Notes: a model not told the origin generated them from the letters alone. A DNA stretch of 45,099 nt from an uncultured Albidovulum sp. (GCA_913064775.1 CAJYAD010000030.1:1-45099); one strand, 5' to 3'; shown: positions 32,936 to 41,609, counted from the first letter of the stretch. Numbers and translations: made by a program.

Positions 32936-33367
32936 TCAGAGCGCCCGCGCCATGTCCCGGTGCGGGATGCCGGCGTCGTCATAGACCGGGCCGTAGGCGG
33001 CAAAGCCCAGTTTCTCGTAGAAGCCCAGCGCATGACATTGGGCGCCGAGCTTCACCGTCTCGAGGCCGCCCATCGCGCGCAGGCGCTCGATCCCCGCGCG
33101 GATCAGCGCCGCGCCGAGGCCGGTGCCGCGTGCCTCCTTCAGCACGCAGACCCGGCCGATCTTGCCGGTCGTGCCCTCGACCAGCAGCCGCGCGGTGCCG
33201 ACCGGGCGGGCCCCGTCCAGCGCCAGCAGATGCACCGCGGCCCCGTCGAGATCGTCGAATTCGTCGGCCTCGCCGATGCCCTGCTCGTCCATGAAGACGG
33301 CGCGGCGCAGGGCATGGCAGGCGGCGAGGTCGCGGGTCTCGGCGATCTCGAACACCGCGGAATTCAT
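32936..33367 (-). CDS. GNAT family N-acetyltransferase (ElaA-like)
   Basis: 143 residues. The acetyl-CoA binding motif appears as [18 protein letters not shown] (the R/Q-x-x-G-x-G/A core), preceded by IGRVCVL and followed by [16 protein letters not shown]. The beginning ([20 protein letters not shown]) resembles the ElaA subgroup. Its start overlaps the dapE stop (ATGA), so the two are co-translated. The substrate is unknown. Confidence 0.88.
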   Translation of the reverse strand: MNSAVFEIAETRDLAACHALRRAVFMDEQGIGEADEFDDLDGAAVHLLALDGARPVGTARLLVEGTTGKIGRVCVLKEARGTGLGAALIRAGIERLRAMGGLETVKLGAQCHALGFYEKLGFAAYGPVYDDAGIPHRDMARAL

Positions 33368-34518
33368 GCGAAATACTCAGTCAGGATGCGGCCGTAGATC
33401 ACCTTCAACTGCTCGATCAGCACGACCTCTACCCGTTCATCGACCTGATGCATGGTCTTGCCGACCAGCCCGAATTCGACCACCGGGCAGTGATCCTTGA
33501 CGAAGCGCGCATCCGACGTGCCGCCGGTAGTCGACAGCTCGGGCCGCCGCCCGGTCTCGGCCTCGACCGCCTTTGAGATCAGCGCCGACAGATCCCCCGG
33601 CGGGGTGATGAAGCTTTCGCCCGAGACATGCACCGCCATCTCGGCGCGCACCCCGGTCTCGGATTCGATCCGCTCGGCCTGGGCGCGCAGCCATTTGGTC
33701 AGCGAGGCCGAGGAATGCGCGTCGTTGAAGCGGATGTTGACCGTGGCCCGCGCCGAGGCCGGGATCACGTTCGAGGCCGTATTGCCGGTGTCGATCGTGG
33801 TGATCGCCAGGGTCGAGGCGTCGAAATGCTCGGTTCCCTCGTCCAGCCGGTGGCTGGCCAGCCGGTCCATCAGCCGCACCATCGCGGTCAGCGGGTTGTT
33901 GGCACGGTGCGGATAGGCGGAATGGCCCTGCTTGCCGCGCAGCGTGAATTGCGCCGTCATCGAGCCGCGCCGCCCGATCTTCATCATGTCGCCCATCTCT
34001 TCGGGGCAGGTGGGTTCGCCCACCAGGCAGACCGACATGCGCTCGCCCACCTCGGCCATGTGATCTAGAAGCGCGCGGGTGCCGTCGCGGCCGGGGCCTT
34101 CCTCGTCGCCGGTGATCGTCAGCACCACCGCGCCGTCGGGCGGGGTCTGGGTGACGAAATCCACCGCCGCGGCGACGAAGGCCGCAACCCCGGTCTTCAT
34201 GTCGGTGGCGCCGCGGCCCCAGAGCACGCCGTCGATGATCTCGCCGCCGAAGGGATCATGGGCCCAGTCGGTCGGGTCGCCCACCGGCACCACATCGGTG
34301 TGGCCGTTGAAGCCGAAGGTCCGGTTCGCCCCCTTGCGGCCCCAGCGGGCGAACAGGTTCGACACCCCGCCGCGGTCGACGCGCGTGGTCTCGAACCCCG
34401 CGCCCTGCAGCACGCCTTCGAGCAGCACCAGCGCGCCGCCCTCCTCGGGGGTGACCGAGGGGCAGCGGATCAGATCAGCCGAGAGTTTCACGGGATCGAC
34501 GGGAACGGATGTGGTCAT
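33364..34518 (-). CDS. dapE: Succinyl-diaminopimelate desuccinylase
   Basis: Hydrolyses N-succinyl-LL-diaminopimelate in the lysine and peptidoglycan precursor pathway; a dinuclear zinc enzyme of the M20 family. Metal and catalytic residues are in [12 protein letters not shown] (His, Asp), [11 protein letters not shown] (bridging Asp), [11 protein letters not shown] (catalytic Glu) and the late [11 protein letters not shown]. The 384-residue length is typical. ATG 34518 follows AGGAGG at a good distance; the adjoining TTG codon is not needed. Confidence 0.96.
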   Translation of the reverse strand: MTTSVPVDPVKLSADLIRCPSVTPEEGGALVLLEGVLQGAGFETTRVDRGGVSNLFARWGRKGANRTFGFNGHTDVVPVGDPTDWAHDPFGGEIIDGVLWGRGATDMKTGVAAFVAAAVDFVTQTPPDGAVVLTITGDEEGPGRDGTRALLDHMAEVGERMSVCLVGEPTCPEEMGDMMKIGRRGSMTAQFTLRGKQGHSAYPHRANNPLTAMVRLMDRLASHRLDEGTEHFDASTLAITTIDTGNTASNVIPASARATVNIRFNDAHSSASLTKWLRAQAERIESETGVRAEMAVHVSGESFITPPGDLSALISKAVEAETGRRPELSTTGGTSDARFVKDHCPVVEFGLVGKTMHQVDERVEVVLIEQLKVIYGRILTEYFA

Positions 34519-34521
34519 CAA

Positions 34522-34851
34522 GGCCTCCTGTGCGACGCCGCCAAGCCCTAGCGCCGCCGGGGGCCGGTTGCAATCGCGCCGCGCGGGTCAGGGGGGGGGG
34601 CGCGGGGGTCGGGGGGCCGCGCCGGGGGGCACACCCCGCCCCGATTGTCGCCCGGACCGATGGCGCTCTGATTGCGGCCCCTGCGGAGTATTTCCGCCAA
34701 GGTGAAGATCGAAGCACCCGCTTGCCGTTCTTTGGCTGGTGATGGTCCGGGGGGCGACGTCGCGGCGTGACTGGTCCGGGCGACGATGGCGACGGGAAGG
34801 GAGCCCGGTCGGTGCGGCTGCCATGTCCGGTCCCTACGCTGCGGCGGCGGG
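34522..34851. other. Gene-free region with G-tracts and repeat copy 3
   Basis: 330 bases between the dapE start and the tetR stop. It contains an unbroken run of ten G (34591-34600), further G-rich stretches, and at 34683-34707 a copy of the dispersed repeat, GCGGAGTATTTCCGCCAAGG, followed by TGAAG. No coding potential that I trust. Confidence 0.6.
34683..34707. repeat. Dispersed intergenic repeat, copy 3
   Basis: GCGGAGTATTTCCGCCAAGG then TGAAG, in the same orientation as copies 1 and 2. Confidence 0.6.
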
Positions 34852-35385
34852 TCAGCTGTGCCCGCGCAGGATCGTCTTCAGCTTCAGCCGGGTTGCGCCG
34901 CCGGGGCCCGCCTGTTGCCACAGCAGCCTGCCCAGCCAGGCGGCGAAGGCCAGAGCCGCGGCATCGCGGGCAGGCTTCTGACCCGCTTCGCCGCCGAGGC
35001 GCAGCGCCAGCTCGGCCTCGATCCGGGTGCGCCAGCCCTCGGCCAGGTCACGCAAGGCCGGGTCGCGCTGGAGCGGCACCAGAAGGGCGATCAGATCGCC
35101 GCAGCCGCGCTCTAGCTGCTTGAGAAAGCCGGTGCCGCCCTTCACCCCGCGCGGCGCGGCGCCCGCGGCGGCCTCGGTCCGCGCCATCAGATCCGACCAG
35201 CCATCGCAGAGCGCCGCCCGCACCATGCCCTGACGGTTGCCGTAGCGCTGGACCAGGCTTGACCCCGCCAGCCCCGACGCCTGCGAGACCGCCGCAAAAG
35301 AGGCCGCCCTTTCGCCGCCAGCCGCCAGCAGCGCGCGTACCGCGGCCAGCACCTTCGTGTCGGGGACGGAACGGGGGCGGCTCAT
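34852..35385 (-). CDS. TetR-family transcriptional regulator
   Basis: 177 residues. The N-terminal helix-turn-helix is seen in ASFAAVSQASGLAGSSLVQRYGNRQGMVRAAL, with the conserved Y-G/N at the recognition helix end. The C-terminal ligand domain is helical (TGFLKQLERGCGDLIALLVP, AALAFAAWLGRLLWQQAG) and varies between members, so the ligand cannot be read. It is divergent from the APC permease gene across 238 bases holding two inverted repeats, making that permease its likely target. Confidence 0.88.
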   Translation of the reverse strand: MSRPRSVPDTKVLAAVRALLAAGGERAASFAAVSQASGLAGSSLVQRYGNRQGMVRAALCDGWSDLMARTEAAAGAAPRGVKGGTGFLKQLERGCGDLIALLVPLQRDPALRDLAEGWRTRIEAELALRLGGEAGQKPARDAAALAFAAWLGRLLWQQAGPGGATRLKLKTILRGHS

Positions 35386-35435
35386 GTCCGGGGATCTCCG
35401 TGCTTGGCTTCGGGCGGGGCCTTCGCGGCCATCGA

Positions 35436-35460
35436 GAACAGGCTAAACGAATGGCTGTTC
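35436..35460. promoter_or_regulatory. Inverted repeat near the tetR start, possible operator
   Basis: GAACAG-N13-CTGTTC, perfect 6-bp arms, 51 to 75 bases before the tetR ATG. Confidence 0.4.
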
Positions 35461-35509
35461 GGTTTCCAGTGGCGGGGGAAACCCATCGCGAACGCAAGGT
35501 TTGATCCCG

Positions 35510-35523
35510 CTATTGTGTAATAG
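35510..35523. promoter_or_regulatory. AT-rich palindrome upstream of the APC permease
   Basis: CTATTGTGTAATAG, perfect 5-bp arms around GTGT, about 100 bases before the permease start. It is the most AT-rich spot in the region and could overlap a promoter. Confidence 0.45.
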
Positions 35524-35623
35524 TTTTACTTCCCCTGGCCTTTCCGGGGGTGGTCAGCGGGCCGAGTTGAAGACAGAGGGAGAGCCCCAAGAATCTTGCA
35601 ACCATTGTAGGGAGGATCAGGCC

Positions 35624-37243
35624 ATGGCCGATGCATCACATTCGAAATCGCATCTGCGAAAGGAGGCGGGCCCGATCGGGCTCATGTTCGCCAGCGTCAG
35701 CGCGATGATAGGTTCGGGCTGGCTGTTCGCCGGCCTGCATGCGGCCAAGACCGCCGGACCCGGCGCCATCTGGTCCTGGGTCGTGGGCGCGATCGCGGTC
35801 ATGCTGCTGGCGCTCGTGTTCTCGGAAATCACCACGATGATGCCGAAATCCGGCGCCCTGGTGCATATGTCCTATGTCAGCAGCGGCACCATGGTGGGCC
35901 GGGTCTGGGGCTGGCTTTTGTTCTTCGCCTATGTCTCGGTCGGACCGGTCGAGGTCGAGGCGGTGCTGACCTATGCCAACAACTACATCCCCGGGCTGGT
36001 CGATCCCCATTCCGGCGTGCTGACGGCGATGGGCTTCGTTTCGGCCATGGTGGTGCTGGCGATCTTCGTCGGGCTGAACATGATGATCGTGCGCTATGTT
36101 CTGATGGTGAACACCATCGCCACCTGGTGGAAGATCGCGATCCCGATCCTGACCGTCATCATCCTGATGACCCTGTCCTATCACCCCGGCAACATGGCGA
36201 TCACCAAGGGCGACGGCGGTATCACCGGGATCTTCTCGGCGGTGGCGACGGCGGGCGTGGTGTTCTCGCTGCTGGGCTTCCGGCAGGCGATCGACATGGC
36301 GGGCGAAACCGCCAACCCTTCGCGCAACATCCCGCTGGCGGTGATCGGCTCGGTCATCCTGTCGTCGGTGATCTATATCGCATTGCAATACGCCTTCATC
36401 ACGGCGCTGAGCCCGGCCGACATCTCCAAGGGCTGGGGCAATCTGCACTTCTCGGGGATCACCGGCCCTCTGGCCGCGATCTCGATCACCGTGGGCGCGG
36501 CCTGGTGGGGCGCGGTCCTTTATGTTGACGCGATCATCTCGCCGGGGGCGACCGGGTTCATCTACTCGACCGCGACCTCGCGCATCACCATGGCGGCGGG
36601 CGAGATGCTGTCCTTCCCGGCGATCTTTGCCCGGGTCAACAAGAACGGCGTGCCGGTGGCGGCGCTGATCCTGACCTATATCGTGGGGGTGGTGTTCTTC
36701 TTCCCGTTCCCGGCCTGGCAGAAGCTGGTGGGCTATATCACCTCGATCACCGTGCTGACCTATGGCATCGGCGCCGTGGTGCTGCTGCACCTGCGCCGCA
36801 CCTCGCCCGAGGCCACCCGGCCCTTCAAGCTGGGCGGCGCCTGGATCCTGGCGCCTCTGTCGTTCATCGTCTCGACCTGGATCATCCAGTGGACCGGGCT
36901 TCAGACCGGCAACTTCCTGTTCGGCGCGATCGCGGTGCTCTTCGTGGTCTATGTGGCGATCTACTACGCCACCGGCGGCGCACAGAAGGCGGCCTTTGGC
37001 TGGGCCACGGGCTGGTGGCTGATCCCCTATTTCGGCGGGCTCTGGCTGCTGGATTACTTCGGGCCCAAGGCGATGGGCGGCAACGACGTGATGAGCTTCT
37101 ACACCTCGCTCGCCGTCGGCGCGGTCTTCAGCGTGTTCATCCTGTGGCTTGCGCTGAACACCGGCCTTTCCAAGGAAGAGACCGACGGCTACCTGAGCCG
37201 CATCGCGACCTCGGATGAGGGAGAGGAAGGGCTAAGCCTTTAA
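35624..37243 (+). CDS. APC superfamily amino acid permease
   Basis: 539 residues with about 12-14 hydrophobic helices. The first helix carries FASVSAMIGSGWLFAGLHAA, the unwound GSG substrate-binding motif of APC transporters. Later landmarks are VFSLLGFRQAIDMAGETANPSRNIPLAV (the helix 6 GFE-like region followed by the E-NP-R-IP motif) and LTYGIGAVVLLHLRR. The group includes proton-coupled aspartate/glutamate carriers, but the substrate is not certain. GGAGG eight bases upstream fixes the ATG at 35624. The gene ends two bases before the rnhA stop, in convergent orientation. Confidence 0.9.
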   Translation: MADASHSKSHLRKEAGPIGLMFASVSAMIGSGWLFAGLHAAKTAGPGAIWSWVVGAIAVMLLALVFSEITTMMPKSGALVHMSYVSSGTMVGRVWGWLLFFAYVSVGPVEVEAVLTYANNYIPGLVDPHSGVLTAMGFVSAMVVLAIFVGLNMMIVRYVLMVNTIATWWKIAIPILTVIILMTLSYHPGNMAITKGDGGITGIFSAVATAGVVFSLLGFRQAIDMAGETANPSRNIPLAVIGSVILSSVIYIALQYAFITALSPADISKGWGNLHFSGITGPLAAISITVGAAWWGAVLYVDAIISPGATGFIYSTATSRITMAAGEMLSFPAIFARVNKNGVPVAALILTYIVGVVFFFPFPAWQKLVGYITSITVLTYGIGAVVLLHLRRTSPEATRPFKLGGAWILAPLSFIVSTWIIQWTGLQTGNFLFGAIAVLFVVYVAIYYATGGAQKAAFGWATGWWLIPYFGGLWLLDYFGPKAMGGNDVMSFYTSLAVGAVFSVFILWLALNTGLSKEETDGYLSRIATSDEGEEGLSL

Positions 37244-37245
37244 TC

Positions 37246-37710
37246 CTAGCCCTTCGGGGCCTTGCGGTAGGGGGCCATCCCCTGCCGCGCCAGGGCGTCG
37301 GCGCGCTCGTTCTCGGGGTGGCCGGCATGGCCCTTGACCCATTCCCAGCGCACCTCGTGACGGGTCCGCGCCGCATCCAGCCGCTGCCACAGATCGACAT
37401 TCTTCACCGGCTTGCCGGTCGAGGTCTTCCAGCCCTTGCGCTTCCAGCCCGCCAGCCATTCGGTGATGCCGTTCTTCACATAGGCGCTGTCGGTGATGAT
37501 GGTGACGCGCGAGGCCCGGCTGAGCGCCTCCAGCGCGTTGATCGCGGCCAACAGCTCCATCCGGTTATTGGTGGTGTCGGTCTCGCCGCCGCACAGCTCG
37601 CGCTCTTTCATCACCGTGCCGTCGGTCACGGCCTGCATCAGAACCCCCCAGCCGCCGGGGCCGGGATTGCCGGAACAGGCGCCGTCGGTATAGGTGATGA
37701 GATCGGGCAT
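37246..37710 (-). CDS. rnhA: Ribonuclease HI
   Basis: 154 residues. Degrades the RNA strand of RNA-DNA hybrids. All four acidic catalytic residues can be placed: Asp in [18 protein letters not shown], Glu in [13 protein letters not shown], Asp in [13 protein letters not shown] and the final Asp in [11 protein letters not shown], with the conserved His in [10 protein letters not shown]. The family motif W-K-R-K-GW ([18 protein letters not shown]) is also there. Confidence 0.97.
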   Translation of the reverse strand: MPDLITYTDGACSGNPGPGGWGVLMQAVTDGTVMKERELCGGETDTTNNRMELLAAINALEALSRASRVTIITDSAYVKNGITEWLAGWKRKGWKTSTGKPVKNVDLWQRLDAARTRHEVRWEWVKGHAGHPENERADALARQGMAPYRKAPKG

Positions 37711-38070
37711 GGGGCCTCCGCTTTGCTGCTGGTCCGGGGGGGTTTAGGCGGGCGTGCGGTACAGGTCAACGCGGCCCGCGCACCGCGGGCACCTGCACCT
37801 CCACTATTGACTTTCGCCGCGCCGCAGCGCATGTGAAGCGCGACAGGATCCCTGCCGCGTGAGCAGGCGCGGGCGCTTTGTGCCCGACACACGGGTTCTG
37901 TCCGCTGAAGGTTCCCCCAACACGCAAGGGGCCGCCGCGACGCCGGCCAACGGGCAATCCTGCCCAAGGTCAGCGTGTCGCGCCCCCAATCGCGACCCCG
38001 CCCATTCCGGACGGCGGCGCCCGTATTTTCGGCAGCCGCCCCGTGGGGCGCTGCCCGATAGGACATATAT
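37711..38070 (+). promoter_or_regulatory. Long GC-rich leader of the DEAD-box helicase gene
   Basis: 360 bases without a gene. A possible -35 box TTGACT lies near 37807, about 260 bases before the helicase ATG. Downstream are several GC-rich potential stems, the last made by GGCGGCGCCC and GGGGCGCTGCC shortly before the weak ribosome site GGACATATAT. The layout would suit control of translation by RNA structure, as known for cold-induced helicases; this is inference. Confidence 0.35.
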
Positions 38071-39294
38071 ATGACTTTCGAACTGATGGGGCTGCGCCCC
38101 AACCTGGTGGAAAACCTCAAGAAGGCTGGCATCACCGAGCCGACCCCGATCCAGACCCGCGCTATTCCCGCCGCGCTGGACGGCCGCGACGTGATGGGCC
38201 TGGCCCAGACCGGCACCGGCAAGACCGCAGCCTTCGGCCTGCCGATCGCCAACGCCCTGCTGGGCGCGGGCAAGGCGCCCGAACCGAAATCGGTGAACGG
38301 GCTGATCCTTGCGCCGACGCGTGAGCTGGCAGGCCAGATCCAGGAAAACCTGGCCACCTATCTGGCCGGCACCCATCTGCGGGTGGCCGTGGTCGTCGGC
38401 GGTGGCTCGATCAACGCGCAGGTCAACCGGCTGTCGCGCGGCGTCGATCTTCTGGTGGCAACGCCGGGCCGTCTGCTCGACCTGATCGAGCGGCGCGCGG
38501 TGCGGCTTGACCAGACCCGCTTTCTGGTGCTGGACGAGGCTGACCAGATGCTTGATCTGGGCTTCATCCATGCGCTGCGCAAGATCGCCAAGCTGCTGCC
38601 GAAACAGCGCCAGACGCTGCTGTTTTCCGCCACCATGCCCAAGCAGATGGCCGAGATCGCCGGCGCCTATCTGCAGGACCCGGTGCGCATCGAGATTTCG
38701 CCCCCCGGCAAGCCGGTCGAAAAGATCGACCAGCGCGTCCACCATGTCGATCAGGCCGCCAAGGCGCCGCTGCTGGCCGAGATGCTGGATGGCCACCGTG
38801 ATGAGCTGGCGCTGGTGTTCACCCGCACCAAGCACGGCGCCGACCGGCTGGCGCAGGGCCTGGAAAAGAAGGGCTTCGCTGTGGCTGCGATCCACGGCAA
38901 CAAGAGCCAGGGCCAGCGGACCCGCGCCCTTCAGGCCTTCCGCGACGAGAAATTGCGGATTCTGGTGGCGACCGATGTGGCCGCGCGCGGGCTCGACATC
39001 CCCGCGGTGCGCCATGTCTACAATTTCGATCTGCCCAACGTGCCTGACAACTACGTCCACCGCATCGGCCGCACGGCCCGCGCCGGGCGGGACGGCACCG
39101 CGGTGGCATTCTGCGCCCCGTCCGAGCTGGCCGAGCTGCGCGCCATCGAGAAGGTGATGGGCCGCCGCATTCCGGCGGTCGGCGACGCGCCTGCCTTCGC
39201 GCAGGAACCGGCCGGCAAGCCCCGGTCCGCAGGGCCCAAGGGCCGGCGGCCGGTCAACCGCGGTCGCCGCGGTGGAAACCGCGCCGCAGCCTGA
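38071..39294 (+). CDS. DEAD-box ATP-dependent RNA helicase (RhlE-like)
   Basis: 407 residues. All helicase motifs are visible: Q motif (FELMGLRPNLVENLKKAGIT, PTPIQ), I AQTGTGKT, Ia PTRELAGQ, Ib TPGRLLD, II VLDEADQMLD, III SATMP, IV LVFTRTK, V ATDVAARGLDIP and VI HRIGRTARAG. A short basic tail (GPKGRRPVNRGRRGGNRA) is typical of RhlE-type enzymes that unwind RNA in ribosome assembly and mRNA decay. The start is preceded only by GGA, so translation may be weak or structure-controlled. Confidence 0.95.
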   Translation: MTFELMGLRPNLVENLKKAGITEPTPIQTRAIPAALDGRDVMGLAQTGTGKTAAFGLPIANALLGAGKAPEPKSVNGLILAPTRELAGQIQENLATYLAGTHLRVAVVVGGGSINAQVNRLSRGVDLLVATPGRLLDLIERRAVRLDQTRFLVLDEADQMLDLGFIHALRKIAKLLPKQRQTLLFSATMPKQMAEIAGAYLQDPVRIEISPPGKPVEKIDQRVHHVDQAAKAPLLAEMLDGHRDELALVFTRTKHGADRLAQGLEKKGFAVAAIHGNKSQGQRTRALQAFRDEKLRILVATDVAARGLDIPAVRHVYNFDLPNVPDNYVHRIGRTARAGRDGTAVAFCAPSELAELRAIEKVMGRRIPAVGDAPAFAQEPAGKPRSAGPKGRRPVNRGRRGGNRAAA

Positions 39295-39304
39295 TCTTGC
39301 AGGA

Positions 39305-39336
39305 CCGCCGACCCGGGCAAAGGCTCGGGCCGGCGG
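39305..39336 (+). terminator. Hairpin after the helicase gene
   Basis: CCGCCGACCCG and CGGGCCGGCGG form an 11-bp stem with one mismatch and a 10-base loop, 11 bases past the stop. No T-run follows. Confidence 0.45.
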
Positions 39337-39704
39337 CTGCGATATGCAGGGGTTTAGTGCGAATTTGAGGGATATTGCCAGTTTACTCTTGCATTATGTG
39401 CGTGCAAACACATATAAGGCGACATCCTGATAGTCGAAACCCGGCCTGTCCCAGGGACTTTTACGCCCCCGACCGTGACAGGTGCGACCCCGTTCGGGAA
39501 TCTGCCGACATGTTGGGCTCGCCGTAGCTGTGCCTTCAGGCCCTGTCGATGGACGGGATGGCTGTCGCTGAAAACGGGATGAATCCGGGTATCGGGTGAT
39601 GCGGGTCTGTTGCCTTCAGGGGAAGGGGCGGTGCGTGTTGCGCTGCCGGTTCGCCGGGCACATGGGCCGGAAGATGACGAAAGAAGTATGGAGAGAGAGT
39701 GGAC
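39337..39704 (+). other. Gene-free stretch: promoter-like palindrome plus long leader
   Basis: About 370 bases between the helicase hairpin and the 50-residue ORF. It holds the promoter candidate at 39389-39418, a TGCCTTCAGG direct repeat at 39531-39540 and 39611-39620, and short stems such as CCCGTTCGGG. It matches no structured RNA family that I can recall. Confidence 0.4.
39389..39418 (+). promoter_or_regulatory. Strong promoter-like sequence with two nested palindromes
   Basis: TTGCAT, an 18-base spacer, then TATAAG: a good sigma-70 match. Two perfect dyads lie within it: TTGCA-N9-TGCAA and TATGTG-N8-CACATA, so it is probably repressor-controlled. It faces right, about 290 bases before a small ORF. 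Confidence 0.5.
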
Positions 39705-39857
39705 ATGATAGCATTGGACGCAACCGAACCCCTCGAAGACACGGGGCTGGCCCCGATCGAGGAGACCTCTCGCGAAGACCTGCAACAAGACGACGCGGAA
39801 GCGCTGGACAGCGATTGGGCCGACCGGCGCCACACGCTCTTCGCGACCTCGGCCTGA
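39705..39857 (+). CDS. 50-residue acidic protein, unknown
   Basis: MIALDATEPLEDTGLAPIEE continues with an Asp/Glu-rich stretch and ends WADRRHTLFATSA. It is strongly acidic, with no signal peptide, Cys or transmembrane helix. GAGAGAG lies about seven bases before the ATG, and the ORF has its own promoter-like sequence upstream. Codon third positions are mostly G or C, as in host genes. I do not recognise it. An acidic leader with a short distinct C-terminus recalls peptide precursors, but no modifying enzyme is nearby. It may also be a regulatory small protein. Confidence 0.45.
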   Translation: MIALDATEPLEDTGLAPIEETSREDLQQDDAEALDSDWADRRHTLFATSA

Positions 39858-40212
39858 TCCAGGCGGGGCCCCCCGGTCTGACCGGGACTTGACGCGCGGT
39901 GGCGCCCCAGCCGGGGCGCGCCGCAAGATCCCCGCGGCACCCGGCACATGCGCCGCCGCCGGCCCCGGCCCCGGATGCCAAGGCGTCTCGGTCGCAGGAA
40001 TTTCCCCGAACTTCCCCTTATCGTCTCTGCCAGGCAGCCCTCGGTGCCGGCGCTAGTCGACGTCCCGGTCGAGTATTTCTACCAAGGTGAAGAGCAAACA
40101 GCGCTCCTCACTTTCATTGTTCGGCAAATACGCCGGGGGGGGGGGCAGGGGGCCGCGCCCCCGCCGCTGACATGGAAATTCAAGATCCAGAACCCGCGGA
40201 AATGCCGCGCCG
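39858..40212. other. Gene-free region carrying an inverted pair of the dispersed repeat
   Basis: 355 bases between the small ORF and the engB stop. It contains the repeat pair at 40069-40134 and an unbroken run of eleven G (40135-40145). No credible ORF. Confidence 0.6.
40069..40134. repeat. Dispersed repeat, copies 4 and 5, head to head
   Basis: Forward copy TCGAGTATTTCTACCAAGGT then GAAGAG (40069-40094). Inverted copy 40111-40134, which on the minus strand reads GGCGTATTTGCCGAACAATG then AAAG. Together they could fold into a hairpin between two converging transcripts. Confidence 0.6.
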
Positions 40213-40860
40213 TTACTCCAGCCCGGCGATGATCGCGCGCAGCGTCGGCAGGCCGACGCCCTTCTCGGCCGAGGTCATCACGATCTCGGGGTAGGCCGCG
40301 GGATGCCGGGCCAGCGCCGCACGGGTCTGCGCCAGGGTCTGTTCAAGACCGTCCGTGCTCATCTTGTCGGCCTTGGTCATCACCACCTGGAAGGTCACCG
40401 CCGCACGGTCGAGCAGGTCCATGATCTCGCTGTCGACCGGCTTCACGCCGTGGCGCGAATCGATCAGCATGAAGGCGCGCCGCAGGGTGACCCGCCCCGC
40501 CAGATAGTTTTTCAGCAGTGCCTGCCATTTCGCCACCACCGCCACCGGCGCATTGGCGAAGCCATAGCCGGGCAGGTCCACCAGATAGCCCTGGTCGCCC
40601 AGGGTGAAATAGTTGATCTCCTGCGTGCGGCCCGGGGTGTTCGAGGCCCGCGCCAACCCCTTGCGACCGGTCAACGCGTTGATCAAGCTTGATTTGCCCA
40701 CGTTTGAGCGGCCGGCAAAGCACACCTCGGCCCGGTCCGCGTCGGGCAGGCCGGACATCGCCACCACACCCTTGAGGAATGTCACCTCTCCGGCGAACAG
40801 CAGCCGGCCCCGTTCGCGGGTGGCCTCATCGGGATCCTCGGCGAGCGGAAATTGCAGCAT
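40213..40860 (-). CDS. engB: Ribosome biogenesis GTPase EngB/YihA/YsxC
   Basis: 215 residues. An essential GTPase of large-subunit assembly. G1 is GRSNVGKSS, G2 lies in NTPGRTQEINYF, G3 is DLPGYGFA, G4 is TKADK and G5 is SAEKGVG, all in the order and spacing of the EngB family. The ATG at 40860 overlaps the stop of the MOSC gene by one base (TGATG arrangement), so the two are coupled. Confidence 0.96.
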   Translation of the reverse strand: MLQFPLAEDPDEATRERGRLLFAGEVTFLKGVVAMSGLPDADRAEVCFAGRSNVGKSSLINALTGRKGLARASNTPGRTQEINYFTLGDQGYLVDLPGYGFANAPVAVVAKWQALLKNYLAGRVTLRRAFMLIDSRHGVKPVDSEIMDLLDRAAVTFQVVMTKADKMSTDGLEQTLAQTRAALARHPAAYPEIVMTSAEKGVGLPTLRAIIAGLE

Positions 40861-41609
40861 CAAAGCACCTCGATCCGGTCGCCGCGGGCGATCGGGCCCG
40901 CCTGAACGACGCTTGCATACAGGCCGAATTCCTGCCCCTGACCGATGCGCGCAAGCCCGCCAAGCGTGTCGGCGTCGATGCGCCCGCTGTCGGGGTTGGC
41001 GGTGGTGGCCTTGCAGCGGGTGATGCGCTGCTCGACCCGCAGCACCGCGCCGCCGATCCGCAGATCGCGGCCCAGCCAGGTGACCTCTTGCCAGGGCTCG
41101 GGGCCTTCGACCCAGAGGTTGCCGCGCCAGCGGTGCGGGCTCAACTCCTGGCCCAGCGCCTCGCCAAGCGCCCGGTTCGAGGCCGCGTTCAGGATCGCGA
41201 TCGAGGGGAAGGCGCTGTCGGTCATGCCGCGCCCCGGCGCCCGCACGATCCGGGCCGAGGCGGCGCGGTCGGCTGGCATCAGCGGCGCGACCCAGTCGAG
41301 GAAGGCCTTCGCCTCGGTCTCGGGGTCGAAGGTCAGCGGGGGCAGGTCGGGGTGGCGCAGCGTCAGGCGGCCGGTGGCCTCGTCCAGCGCAGCCGAGATC
41401 GCCATCAGCGCCGGCACCTTGGCGCCACGGCTGAAATTGGCGCAGCGCACCCATTCCATCGGTTCGGGCAGTTTCGCGGCCTCATGCGCCACCGCCCAGT
41501 GCCGATCCCAGGGCAGGCAGGCCCCCTCGGAAAGGGAAACGGACGCGAGTTCCTCGCGTCCGTGGGATTTCAGCGGGTGGCGCCAGATCTGGGCCAGCGT
41601 GGCTGTCAT
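40860..41609 (-). CDS. MOSC-domain protein (YcbX/mARC-type)
   Basis: 249 residues. A beta-barrel MOSC_N domain (IWRHPLKSHGREELASVSLS, EGACLPWDRHWAV) precedes the MOSC domain with the conserved Cys in ITRCKATTANPDSGRID, the residue that binds molybdenum cofactor or sulphur in this family. Such proteins include YcbX, which detoxifies N-hydroxylated bases, and the mARC reductases; the activity here is not proven. It overlaps yidC by four bases and engB by one. Confidence 0.9.
   Translation of the reverse strand: MTATLAQIWRHPLKSHGREELASVSLSEGACLPWDRHWAVAHEAAKLPEPMEWVRCANFSRGAKVPALMAISAALDEATGRLTLRHPDLPPLTFDPETEAKAFLDWVAPLMPADRAASARIVRAPGRGMTDSAFPSIAILNAASNRALGEALGQELSPHRWRGNLWVEGPEPWQEVTWLGRDLRIGGAVLRVEQRITRCKATTANPDSGRIDADTLGGLARIGQGQEFGLYASVVQAGPIARGDRIEVL

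Noticed and set aside
39705-39857. RiPP (lasso or similar) precursor peptide
   Set aside because: The acidic leader-like region and distinct C-terminus are superficial; there is no cyclase, protease or transporter partner nearby and no core peptide signature.
39354-39981. Leftward frames across the region after the helicase
   Set aside because: Composition is that of antisense GC-rich DNA, with no ribosome sites or recognisable domains. They run through the promoter-like palindrome and the small ORF on the other strand.
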